Source of the DNA: Undibacterium paludis | Lineage (GTDB): Bacteria > Pseudomonadota > Gammaproteobacteria > Burkholderiales > Burkholderiaceae_D | Length of the DNA stretch: 64,000 nt | Direction of reading: 5' to 3' | Assembly: GCF_022568815.1 (NCBI RefSeq) | Contig: NZ_JAKZHX010000012.1 | Span: forward strand, 62,001-126,000 | Part shown: in pieces, positions 43,397-52,076 of the stretch | Layout of the letters: every line of letters begins with the position of its first letter | Numbering within the stretch: the stretch's first letter is position 1 | Translations under genes and position numbers: made by a program | The notes under the pieces: generated by a model | The model's database searches: none | The model's input: only the letters and a program-made list of their open reading frames with translations | Told to the model about the DNA's origin: nothing

Positions 43397-44503
43397 ATGA
43401 AAGCAAAAAATTACCTGGTCAAGAGCATGGCGGCCATCGCCATCAGCAGCATCACCCTGTTCAACGCCCAGGCCCAGGTGCCAGCCGGTTACCCTGCCGA
43501 CTACAGCAAGATCATTGACGGCGCAAAAAAAGAAGGCAAACTGGTCATCTATAGCGCTACCGACACCAAGGCCGTGGAACCGCTGATCAAGGATTTTCGC
43601 GCCATGTATCCAGATGTGCAGGTCGAATACAATGACATGAATTCCACCGAAGTGTATAACCGCTATATCTCGGAAATGGCTGCCGGCGGCAACAGTGCTG
43701 ACCTGATGTGGTCCTCTGCCATGGACTTGCAGACCAAACTGGTCTCTGACGGTTATGGCATGGTATATGCGTCGCCAGAAATCAGTGGCATACCGCAATG
43801 GGCGATCTGGAATAATGCTGCCTATGGCACCACCTTCGAACCCGCCGTGTTTGTCTACAACAAACGCCTGGTCAGTGCCGACGAAGTCCCCAAGACTCAC
43901 GCCGAATTTGCCAAGATCATCAACAGCAAACTCGACAAGTTCAAGAACAAGGTCACGACTTACGACATCGAAAAATCCGGCGTAGGCTTTATGTTCATCA
44001 CCCAGGACAGCCGTGAAAACAAGGAATTCTGGGACCTGGCAAAAGCCTTCGGCAATGCCAGCGTGCGCGTGCAGTCATCCACCGGCACCATGCTCGAGCG
44101 CCTGTCTTCAGGCGAGAACCTGCTTGGTTATAACATCCTTGGCTCGTACGCCCTGGTGCGCGCCGCCAAGGACCCGTCCATCGGTGTACAGATACCCAAG
44201 GACTACACCCTGGTGCTGTCACGCGTGATGTTCATCAGCAAGGCCGCCAAGCATCCGAATGCCGCCAAGCTGTGGCTCGATTACACCCTGTCCAAACGCG
44301 GACAGACCATGATCGCGAATGAAGCCAAGCTGTATGCGATACGTGCTGACGTCAAGGGTGAAACCACTTACTCTGACCTGGCAAAACTCATTGGCATCGG
44401 CCTCAAACCTTTGCCGGTCAATCCCATGCTGTTGCAGTATCTGGATCAAAACAAACGCCTCGCTTTCCTGAAGCAATGGAAAGAAACCGCAGGTAAAAAA
44501 TAA
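43397..44503 (+). CDS. Fe(III)-type ABC transporter substrate-binding protein
   Basis: 368 residues; AAAAGGAGAAGACAG gives an excellent ribosome binding site. Signal peptide with IAISSITLFNAQAQ. The mature chain (GKLVIYSATDTKAVEPLIKD, VQVEYNDMNSTEVYNRY) is of the AfuA/FbpA-like family of type II binding proteins for ferric iron or phosphonate/putrescine-like anions. Co-directional with the fused permease and ATPase genes downstream, forming an SBP-permease-ATPase operon; but a 97-bp MITE begins one base after the stop codon. Ligand Fe(III) is by family resemblance, since the tyrosine pair typical of FbpA is not certain here. Confidence 0.92.
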   Translation: MKAKNYLVKSMAAIAISSITLFNAQAQVPAGYPADYSKIIDGAKKEGKLVIYSATDTKAVEPLIKDFRAMYPDVQVEYNDMNSTEVYNRYISEMAAGGNSADLMWSSAMDLQTKLVSDGYGMVYASPEISGIPQWAIWNNAAYGTTFEPAVFVYNKRLVSADEVPKTHAEFAKIINSKLDKFKNKVTTYDIEKSGVGFMFITQDSRENKEFWDLAKAFGNASVRVQSSTGTMLERLSSGENLLGYNILGSYALVRAAKDPSIGVQIPKDYTLVLSRVMFISKAAKHPNAAKLWLDYTLSKRGQTMIANEAKLYAIRADVKGETTYSDLAKLIGIGLKPLPVNPMLLQYLDQNKRLAFLKQWKETAGKK

Positions 44504-44504
44504 G

Positions 44505-44601
44505 CTAGTGGACTGTAACAGTGGAGTCGAGAGTGAAAGGCATGCGCCCGGCGCATCAGGGCAAGACGGGCACTCCGATTTTCACTGTTACAGTCCACTA
44601 G
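44505..44601. mobile_element. 97-bp MITE with CTAG-ended terminal inverted repeats
   Basis: Starts CTAGTGGACTGTAACAGTG and ends with its inverse (19-bp perfect arms). Related to the 163-bp element at 25512-25674 in ends and inner flanks (GAGTGAAAGGC, CCCGGCG, GGCACTC), but about 65 bp of the centre are missing. Inserted one base after the TAA of the binding-protein gene, splitting an ABC operon without breaking a reading frame. Confidence 0.88.
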
Positions 44602-44604
44602 ATG

Positions 44605-44640
44605 CGGCGACCTCTGGTTTCTACTCCGTAAAGGTCGCCG
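44605..44640 (+). terminator. hairpin in the split iron-type operon
   Basis: CGGCGACCT (44605-44613) pairs with AGGTCGCCG (44632-44640), loop of 18, followed by TTT. Directly after it a smaller stem GGTGG/CCACC (44650-44668) ends near TCTTTTCT. Together with the MITE hairpin they could lower read-through from the binding-protein gene into the permease gene. Confidence 0.45.
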
Positions 44641-44702
44641 TTTCCCCCCGGTGGGTCTTTTCTCCACCCTGATCGCATTTCAATATTTTTAATGGGCCTG
44701 GC

Positions 44703-46481
44703 ATGAGCACCTTGAGTCTTCCTGCGCGCGGCAAATTGTCACAATTCAACTGGCCACGCGGCCTGGTTGTGATACTGACGCTGCTGGCGATTTTTACGCC
44801 GCTATCACTGATACTGTTCCAGAGTTTCTTGAACGCTCCCTTCTTTTCTCCGGTAAAAGAACTGGGACTGGATTCGTATCGCTTTATTTTTGATGACCCG
44901 GATTTTCGCCAGGCATTCTGGAATGGTCTGATCCTGGCGTCGGGTCTGGCTGCCATCGCCGTGCCTCTGGGCGGCTTGCTGGCCTTTTTGATGATACGTA
45001 CTGATTTGCCGGGACGCAGCTGGATAGAACCCATGCTGCTGGTACCCATCTTCGTATCGCCGATGGTGATGGGCTTTGGTTATGTCGTCTCCATGGGACC
45101 GGTCGGCTTTTACACGCTATGGGTCAAGCAGTTGACCGGTGTTGAACCCTGGAATATCTACTCTTTCTTCAGCATCGTCCTGATCGCCGGCCTGACCCAC
45201 GTGCCGCATGTTTATCTCTACTCCTCTGCCGCCCTGAAGAGCCTGGGCTCGGACGTGGAAGAAGCGGCGCGGGTAACCGGCGCCTCGCCTTTCCAGGTGG
45301 CCCTGCATGTATCGCTGCCGATGATCATGCCGGCACTGGCTTTTGCCGCAGTGCTGGTATTCTTCCTTGGTTTTGAAGTATTCGGCCTGGTGCTGGTGCT
45401 CGGTGACCCTGAAGGCCATCTGGTGCTGGCGACTTACCTGTACAAGCTGACCAACAAACTGGGCACGCCGTCTTATCACCTGATGGCGGCAGCTGCAGTC
45501 TGCCTGGTGGCGGTCACCATGCCACTGGTCATGGTACAGCGCTGGATGCTGAAATCTGCCAATAAGTATGTATCGATCAAGGGCAAGGGTTCACGCCAGA
45601 AGCCACTGCCGCTGGGCAAATGGAAATGGCTGGCTTTTGGCCTGCTGGCAGCCTGGCTGATCTTTACCATCGTATTGCCGCTGTCCGGCATCGTCTTGCG
45701 CTCTTTCGTGTCTTACTGGGGTGAAGGGGTCAAGCTGGCCGACGTGATCACCCTGCAGCATTTCAGGGACATTCTGGAGCAGCCGTCCCTGATGCGCGGT
45801 ATCTTCAATACTGTCTTGATCGGTGTCATCGGCGGTGCACTGGCGGTGATGTGCTATGCCGGTATTGCACTGGCCATGCACCGCAAGCCTGACGGCATTA
45901 CCCGCCTGCTTGATTACAGCGTGCTGGTGCCACGCGCCATCCCTGGTCTGCTGGCCGGCCTGTCCTTTCTCTGGGTATTCCTGTTTGTGCCGAGCTGGCT
46001 GGAAAGCGGCCTCAAGGGCTTTGACAATGCCTTCTGCGTCTGGCTGGTGGAAAGCGTCATTCCGCAACTGCGGGCCTTGCGCTCCACCATCTTCTCGGTC
46101 TGGATTGCCTACTCGGTGGTGTGGATGGCCTATGGCCTGCGCCTGATTTCGACAGCCCTGCTGCAGGTCGGGCCGGAACTCGAAGAAGCGGCACGCGCCG
46201 TTGGCGCCAACCGCGGCCAGGTCACCCGCGACGTCACTCTGCCACTGGTCAAGTTTGGCCTGCTCGGCGCCTGGCTGATGGTTTTCCTGATCTTTGAACG
46301 TGAATATTCAACCGGTGTGTATCTGCTATCACCGGGTACCGAGGTAATAGGTGCGCTGATCGTTTCATTGTGGGCTGGCGGCTCGGTTGACCTGGTGGCG
46401 GCGCTGTCCTTCATCAATATCACCCTGGTAGCGATAGGCCTGGGTCTGGCCCTGCGTTTCGGCGTCAAGCTCAGTCACTGA
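44703..46481 (+). CDS. fused two-domain Fe(III)-type ABC permease
   Basis: 592 residues with about twelve membrane helices in two homologous halves, as in FbpB/SfuB proteins. Each half has its coupling EAA loop: VEEAARVTGASPFQVALHVS (first half) and LEEAARAVGANRGQVTRDVT (second half). The halves are joined by a cytoplasmic stretch around residues 285-310 (KGKGSRQKPLPLGKWKW). It forms the whole transmembrane channel for the binding protein at 43397 and uses the ATPase at 46551. The start ATG has only a weak upstream purine stretch (TAATGGGCCTGGC). Confidence 0.94.
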   Translation: MSTLSLPARGKLSQFNWPRGLVVILTLLAIFTPLSLILFQSFLNAPFFSPVKELGLDSYRFIFDDPDFRQAFWNGLILASGLAAIAVPLGGLLAFLMIRTDLPGRSWIEPMLLVPIFVSPMVMGFGYVVSMGPVGFYTLWVKQLTGVEPWNIYSFFSIVLIAGLTHVPHVYLYSSAALKSLGSDVEEAARVTGASPFQVALHVSLPMIMPALAFAAVLVFFLGFEVFGLVLVLGDPEGHLVLATYLYKLTNKLGTPSYHLMAAAAVCLVAVTMPLVMVQRWMLKSANKYVSIKGKGSRQKPLPLGKWKWLAFGLLAAWLIFTIVLPLSGIVLRSFVSYWGEGVKLADVITLQHFRDILEQPSLMRGIFNTVLIGVIGGALAVMCYAGIALAMHRKPDGITRLLDYSVLVPRAIPGLLAGLSFLWVFLFVPSWLESGLKGFDNAFCVWLVESVIPQLRALRSTIFSVWIAYSVVWMAYGLRLISTALLQVGPELEEAARAVGANRGQVTRDVTLPLVKFGLLGAWLMVFLIFEREYSTGVYLLSPGTEVIGALIVSLWAGGSVDLVAALSFINITLVAIGLGLALRFGVKLSH

Positions 46482-46550
46482 GTCAGCCACGGATAGCACA
46501 ATAAGAACAGAACATTGCATAGCCTTACAAAAATTAGACGAGAGCACACT

Positions 46551-47615
46551 ATGTCAGAATTAAGCGTACAAGATTTAACCCTGGAATACGGTTCCGGTGC
46601 GACAGCCAACCCCATCCTCAAAGGGGTTTCCATGAATTTGCAGCGTGGTGAAGTGGTCGCCCTGCTGGGACCATCGGGCAGTGGCAAAACCACACTGCTG
46701 CGTGCCGTCGCCGGCCTGGAGTCACCCAAGACCGGCACCATCAGCATAGGCGATCGCCCCATCTTTGATGGCAGCAAGGGCCTGGAAGTATCTGCCGAAC
46801 AGCGCAACCTGGGCCTGGTATTCCAGTCCTATGCCCTGTGGCCGCACAAGACTGTCTTTGACAATGTGGCCTATGGCCTGAAGCTGCGCAAACTTGGTAG
46901 CAGCGAAATCAGCGACAAGGTCAAGGATGTACTGGGCCAGCTTGGCCTGGGCCATCTGGGCGAACGTTTCCCGCATCAATTGTCTGGCGGACAGCAGCAG
47001 CGCGTGGCGATTGCCCGTGCCCTGGTGTACAACCCACCGGTGATACTGCTGGACGAACCCCTGTCGAATCTGGATGCCAAGCTGCGTGAAGAAGCGCGCG
47101 CCTTCCTGCGTGAGCTGATCGTCAGGCTCAACCTGTCTGCCCTGATGGTGACGCATGACCAGGGCGAGGCGATGGCGATATCCGATCGCATCCTGCTTCT
47201 GAACAACGGTGTTATTGAGCAGCAGGGTACGCCGCAAAGCATGTATGAAACGCCAAACACCCTGTTCACGGCCGAGTTCATGGGCAGCAACAACAAGCTC
47301 AAGGGCAAGATAGTGCAGCGTGACGGCGACCTGGCCACCATCAATGTAGGCGGCGAGCAATTGAAGGCGACGGTACGCGGCAAGCATGTCGGCGAAGAAG
47401 TGACTGCCATCATCCGTCTGGAAAAAGTCAGGATTGCCGACAGCCATACAGAAAACGCCATCAAACTGCCGTTGACCACCTGCATGTACCTCGGTGATCG
47501 CTGGGAATGCCTGTTTGGTCATGCCGAAGATGGTTTGCGTGCCTATTCACCCTTCAAGCTGGCGCAGGGTGAGTATTATCTGCAACTTGATGCGGACAAG
47601 CTCTGGCTGTACTGA
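46551..47615 (+). CDS. Fe(III)/spermidine-type ABC transporter ATPase
   Basis: 354 residues from the ATG at 46551. Walker A LGPSGSGKTT, Q loop FQSYALWPHKTV, signature QLSGGQQQRVA, Walker B ILLDEPLSNLDA, switch His MVTHDQGEA; C-terminal TOBE-like regulatory domain. It follows the fused permease by 69 bp and powers it. The ATG is preceded by GAGAG. A strong terminator 18 bp after the stop marks the operon end. Confidence 0.95.
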   Translation: MSELSVQDLTLEYGSGATANPILKGVSMNLQRGEVVALLGPSGSGKTTLLRAVAGLESPKTGTISIGDRPIFDGSKGLEVSAEQRNLGLVFQSYALWPHKTVFDNVAYGLKLRKLGSSEISDKVKDVLGQLGLGHLGERFPHQLSGGQQQRVAIARALVYNPPVILLDEPLSNLDAKLREEARAFLRELIVRLNLSALMVTHDQGEAMAISDRILLLNNGVIEQQGTPQSMYETPNTLFTAEFMGSNNKLKGKIVQRDGDLATINVGGEQLKATVRGKHVGEEVTAIIRLEKVRIADSHTENAIKLPLTTCMYLGDRWECLFGHAEDGLRAYSPFKLAQGEYYLQLDADKLWLY

Positions 47616-47632
47616 AGGACAAATATCCCTGC

Positions 47633-47671
47633 AAAAATCCCCGGAATGCGTAATGCATCCCGGGGATTTTT
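47633..47671 (+). terminator. intrinsic terminator of the iron-type ABC operon
   Basis: AAAAATCCCCGG (47633-47644) pairs with CCGGGGATTTTT (47660-47671); after one mismatch the stem continues inward with ATGC/GCAT. The run of T is on the plus side, so it ends the ABC operon; the A-rich 5' arm would also stop antisense transcripts. Confidence 0.92.
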
Positions 47672-47780
47672 GTTATTTTGACATCTTATTCATACTTAGG
47701 TATGAAGCAGGCTTGGCACAACTTGCTGTAAAGTTCATATGCCTTCATCATGCCTTATTGTCCCCTGCCAGCAATCAAAG

Positions 47781-50700
47781 ATGCGTATTTTTCGTACCTG
47801 CCTACTTTGCCTATTCACTCTGACCTGCCTTGCCTGGCCTGCCATCAGTACGGCAACCGGCTTTCGCAGTCTGAACTTTGAACACATCAAGGCCAGGCAG
47901 GGCCTGCAATCCGGGCCCATCCTGGACATCGTCCAGGATAAACAGGGATTCATCTGGATAGCCGGCCAGCAGGGGCTGAGCCGTTTTGACGGCTATAAGT
48001 TCACCAGTTACAAGCATAAGCCCGATGACAACAGCAGTCTGGACGACAACTGGATACGCAGCCTCTACATCGATAAAACCGGGCAACTCTGGGTCGGCAG
48101 TAACCGTGGCGGGCTGCATCAGTATGACCATGTCAGCAACAGCTTCAAACGTTATTACTCCAGCGACAACGCGGATGCAGGCAATGGCTCCATCCGTGCC
48201 ATCATCAGCGATGGTGAAAGCGGCTTGTGGCTGGCCAGCCGCAACGGTCTCAAACACTTTGATACCGCCAGCAAGACATTCACCGTGTATCAGCATGACG
48301 CCAATGACCCGGATTCCCTGATTGACAACCGCCTGACCTCGCTGGCCCTCGACGGGCAAAGGAATCTCTGGGTAGGGACCAGCCAGGGACTGGACCGCAA
48401 GGCCCATGGCAGCAAGAAATTCAGCCATTTTTCCATCGATACCTCGGAAGACGGGAATGCTACGCAAAAAACCGTGCGCGGTCTGCTGGTCGACCACCTG
48501 CAAAACCTGTGGATAGGCAGCAATAACGGACTGGAAGTATGGAAACTGGGTATAGGAGAACCAGAAAGACATCAGTTCGGTAGCGAAGAAGGCTTGCTGC
48601 CGGGTGTCGCCTATAAAATTTACCAGGACATGGAGCAGGGTATCTGGATAGCCATGGCAGACAAAGGATTGTTACACTGGGATGCGGCCAGCCGGAAATT
48701 CCTGTCCTTCCAGCATCAGGCCGGCGTGCCAGAGAGCCTGTCCGACAATCAACTGGAGTCCATCTACCAGGACCGCACAGGTTCGCTCTGGCTAGGTACC
48801 TGGTCAGGTGGCATCAATCGTGTCGACCTGGCCAGCGGTGGTTTCACCAACTTTGCCAATCTGCAAACCAGCGGTGGCATGGTCATCAATAGCAAGGTTT
48901 CTTCGATTACGGGACATGCCGACCGGCTCTTGTGGATCAGCACCATAGGCCAGGGCATTAAGGTATATGACCCGGTCTCAGACAGGGAATTGAAACACAT
49001 TCATAAAACCCCGGATGGGGACACCCGTCTCGACGATATTGATATCGTCCATACCGTGCAAAAGGATGGCTCCGGTCAAGCCTGGGCAGCAACCCGCGCC
49101 GGTCTTGCCCGCGTTGAAGCAAACCGCAATCAACTGGTACTGCGTCAACCCAAGCCTGACGAACCGACGACAAAAAATTCGGTCAACCAGATGCGTGCCG
49201 ATGGGGATTCTGTCTTGTGGATAGCCAGTATCAATGGCTTGTTACGCTTTGACACCAGGCAGGATCACATCCAGGTCTACAAACACCAGGCTGAAGATGA
49301 GCATAGCCTGGTCAACGACAACGTCAATTCCATTCTGATTGGCGACCAGGGTATGTTCTGGGCAGGTACGCTCAGGGGCCTGGAATTATTTGACCGCCAG
49401 TCTGGCAAATTCCAGCATTTCCGGCACGACAGCAGGACTACAAACAGCCTCATCAACGACAATGTACAGCACCTGTTTTACGACAGTAAGAAACAGTTAT
49501 GGGTAGGCACAGAAGCCGGCCTCAGCAAACTAAGCAGCTGGAAAAACCACCAGCCGCAATTCAGCAATTATGCCACCTCACAACCGGTCAATTGCCTGCT
49601 CGAAGACAAGCGTGGCTGGCTATGGATGAGCCTGGAAAATGAAATTGCCCGTTTCAATCCCGCTACCGGAGAATTCAAGCACTATAGCCATACCGACGGC
49701 CTGGCTGAACATGGTTTCTACATCAATTCCTGTTATCAGGATCAGGATGGCAGCATGTATTTTGGCAGCCCTTCCGGCATCATCAGCTTCAAGCCTGAAA
49801 ACATCAGGGACAACCCGGTAGCACCCGAGGTCTTGCTGACCGATCTGCAGATTTTCAATCAATCTGTCACCAGCGGAAAATTCCCTGAAGGCTTCAGCAT
49901 GCAAGGTCAGATCCAGGATGCCAGTGAAATCATACTGACGCACAAACATGCGATCTTTTCCATTGAGTTTTCTGCCCTGCATTATGCAGATACCCAGCGC
50001 AACAAATTCGCCTATCAGCTTCAGGGTTTTGATGAAGACTGGGTCATGACCGATGCCAGCAAACGCTTTGCCAGTTACACCAACCTGGCGCCGGGCAATT
50101 ATGTATTCAGGGTCAAGGCAGCCAACAAGGACGGTGTCTGGAATGAAACCGGCCGCAGCCTGCAAATCACCATCCTGCCACCCTTCTGGCAAACCCTGTG
50201 GTTCAGGCTGTTGCTTGCTGCATTTTTACTCGGTGTCGTCTGGAGCGTGTATCAATGGCGGGTGCGCTTGCTGGTGCAGCAAAAGCATGCGCTGGAAGCA
50301 GAAGTCAATCACCGGACCATGGAAGTCAGTGTGCAGAAAGCCGAACTGGAATTAAGCAACCAGGCCCTGATGCGTGTCAATAAATTGCAGGAAGCACAGC
50401 AAAGCGAACTGACGCGCTTCCTCGCAGTCGCCAGTCATGACTTGCGCCAGCCCATGCACGCACTGAATCTTTATCTTGGCGCACTGGTGAAATTTGAACT
50501 GCCTGAAGATGTACGTCCGGTAGTCAATAATCTCAGGCATTGTGCACGCACCATGGATGACATGTTTGCCAACCTGCTTGATCTGTCACGCCTTGATGCA
50601 CAGATTATCCAGCCACAGATACAGGATTTCTCCATCGCCGATATCTTCCATAAGCTTGATGTGGAGTTCCATCCGCAAGCGCTGGCAAAGGGATTGGAAT

Positions 50701-51500
50701 TTCATATCCAGCCTTGCCAGGCCATGCTGGAAAGTGACCCGGCCCTGGTAGAACAAATCCTGCGCAACCTGATCGCCAATGCCATACGCTATACAAAAGC
50801 AGGCAAGGTCAGCGTGACCTGGAGTGAAGCCAATGACCGTCTGCACATTGCTGTCAATGACACCGGCATAGGGATTTCCAGGCATGACCAGGACACCATC
50901 TTTGAAGAGTTCTTCCAGGTAGAAACACAGCGCGGCACCAAGGGTATGGGACTGGGGCTGGCCATTGTGCAAAGGCTGGTCAGGCTCCTGCACATCGCCA
51001 TACAGTTGCAGTCCACGCCTGGCCTGGGCTCGACATTTACCATTACCCTGCCGCTGGTATCGAGCCCTTACATCAATGGCAGCCAGAGCCGTACTGCCAG
51101 CAATGCAACTGCCTCATTATTGCAGGCATTAATTGTCGTCATCGAAGATGATGAAAGCATACTGAACGCCATGCGTGCCCTGCTGGAACAGTGGGACGGC
51201 CGCGTCATCACGGCCACCTCTGGCACTGCTGCGCTGGAACTCTGTGGGGATGAAATAAAAATCCCGGATCTGCTGATCTGCGATTACCGCCTCAATCTGA
51301 ATGAAACCGGTATCGATGTCGTCGCCAGGCTGCGCGAAGAATTCAATCATCACATACCTGGCATCCTGATCACCGGTGACATTTCACCCCAGCTGGCGCA
51401 GGACGCCAGATCAGCCGACCTGATACTGATGCATAAGCCGGTACAGGCAGATATGTTGCATGACACCGTGGCACAATTGCTGAACAATGCAAAAATATAA
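47781..51500 (+). CDS. hybrid sensor histidine kinase with periplasmic beta-propeller
   Basis: 1239 residues from the ATG at 47781, where a signal peptide begins (IFRTCLLCLFTLTCLAWP); ATG at 47739 gives 14 more. Residues about 45-700 are two-component-regulator propeller repeats (units such as IWIAGQQGLSRFDGYKF and LWVGSNRGGLHQYDH), then a Y_Y_Y domain, one membrane helix (about 806-826), coiled coil, H box ASHDLRQPMHAL with H886, HATPase (NLIANAIRYTK, GMGLGLAIV) and a C-terminal receiver with phosphoacceptor D1168 (LLICDYRLN). The HDLRQP form is typical of hybrid kinases. No DNA-binding domain is fused, so the output partner is elsewhere. Such architectures often sense glycans. Confidence 0.95.
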   Translation: MRIFRTCLLCLFTLTCLAWPAISTATGFRSLNFEHIKARQGLQSGPILDIVQDKQGFIWIAGQQGLSRFDGYKFTSYKHKPDDNSSLDDNWIRSLYIDKTGQLWVGSNRGGLHQYDHVSNSFKRYYSSDNADAGNGSIRAIISDGESGLWLASRNGLKHFDTASKTFTVYQHDANDPDSLIDNRLTSLALDGQRNLWVGTSQGLDRKAHGSKKFSHFSIDTSEDGNATQKTVRGLLVDHLQNLWIGSNNGLEVWKLGIGEPERHQFGSEEGLLPGVAYKIYQDMEQGIWIAMADKGLLHWDAASRKFLSFQHQAGVPESLSDNQLESIYQDRTGSLWLGTWSGGINRVDLASGGFTNFANLQTSGGMVINSKVSSITGHADRLLWISTIGQGIKVYDPVSDRELKHIHKTPDGDTRLDDIDIVHTVQKDGSGQAWAATRAGLARVEANRNQLVLRQPKPDEPTTKNSVNQMRADGDSVLWIASINGLLRFDTRQDHIQVYKHQAEDEHSLVNDNVNSILIGDQGMFWAGTLRGLELFDRQSGKFQHFRHDSRTTNSLINDNVQHLFYDSKKQLWVGTEAGLSKLSSWKNHQPQFSNYATSQPVNCLLEDKRGWLWMSLENEIARFNPATGEFKHYSHTDGLAEHGFYINSCYQDQDGSMYFGSPSGIISFKPENIRDNPVAPEVLLTDLQIFNQSVTSGKFPEGFSMQGQIQDASEIILTHKHAIFSIEFSALHYADTQRNKFAYQLQGFDEDWVMTDASKRFASYTNLAPGNYVFRVKAANKDGVWNETGRSLQITILPPFWQTLWFRLLLAAFLLGVVWSVYQWRVRLLVQQKHALEAEVNHRTMEVSVQKAELELSNQALMRVNKLQEAQQSELTRFLAVASHDLRQPMHALNLYLGALVKFELPEDVRPVVNNLRHCARTMDDMFANLLDLSRLDAQIIQPQIQDFSIADIFHKLDVEFHPQALAKGLEFHIQPCQAMLESDPALVEQILRNLIANAIRYTKAGKVSVTWSEANDRLHIAVNDTGIGISRHDQDTIFEEFFQVETQRGTKGMGLGLAIVQRLVRLLHIAIQLQSTPGLGSTFTITLPLVSSPYINGSQSRTASNATASLLQALIVVIEDDESILNAMRALLEQWDGRVITATSGTAALELCGDEIKIPDLLICDYRLNLNETGIDVVARLREEFNHHIPGILITGDISPQLAQDARSADLILMHKPVQADMLHDTVAQLLNNAKI

Positions 51501-51627
51501 GCTGATCAACTTCAATCATTACTTACGAATATTTTACGTAGCGTTTACGCTTTGCACCCGGTATTTTTAGAGAATTTTTACTTCTCAACTGCTAATCTGG
51601 ATCTGTGTCAAACAACACGAGATTACG

Positions 51628-52032
51628 ATGAATCAGCACCCCGGTCACACGTCTGGAAATTATTCAGACGTATTAAAATCATGCAAACGCGAGAAATTTT
51701 TATTTGAAAATCATCGCCAGCGCAAAGGCGCCTATGCCCTGCCACAACACCAACCCCTTGTGACATATAAAACGCCAGCGAAATTAATTCAAAATGATTT
51801 CGTCATGCGTATCACAGTTGACTCTGCCAGCATCACTGAATTACGTCACCTGATCTTGATATCCTGTGGTGACCTGGTCTTGTTCATGCGAGTCAAACCA
51901 GTAAACCAGGCCAGCAAAATGAAAGTATGGCTGTGTCTCAGTAAATCCTCGGTGGACACCATCATCAGCCATATCATGCGCGCCTTGCCGCAAGCAGAAT
52001 TCGGAAAAATCACACCACTCCTGCCGACCTGA
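51628..52032 (+). CDS. hypothetical protein of the DapA/ParA-like row
   Basis: 134 residues. The first 55 are polar and basic, probably disordered. The rest (FVMRITVDSASITELRHLIL, then VWLCLSKSSVDTIISHIM) alternates strands and helices like a small alpha/beta domain; no family is recognised. It lies 44 bp before the DapA homologue on the same strand, so shares its transcript or leader region. The start is supported by GAG eight bases upstream and by the lack of other in-frame options. A short hairpin GAGAA/TTCTC near 51571-51588 lies in its leader. Confidence 0.65.
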   Translation: MNQHPGHTSGNYSDVLKSCKREKFLFENHRQRKGAYALPQHQPLVTYKTPAKLIQNDFVMRITVDSASITELRHLILISCGDLVLFMRVKPVNQASKMKVWLCLSKSSVDTIISHIMRALPQAEFGKITPLLPT

Positions 52033-52076
52033 CCCGACACACGCCGGCACAACCTTTCAGCTAACACACAAACATC

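Noticed and set aside
47900-49760. Periodic sequence resembling an array of repeats
   Set aside because: The periodicity comes from propeller units of a coding sequence, not from a CRISPR or tandem DNA repeat.
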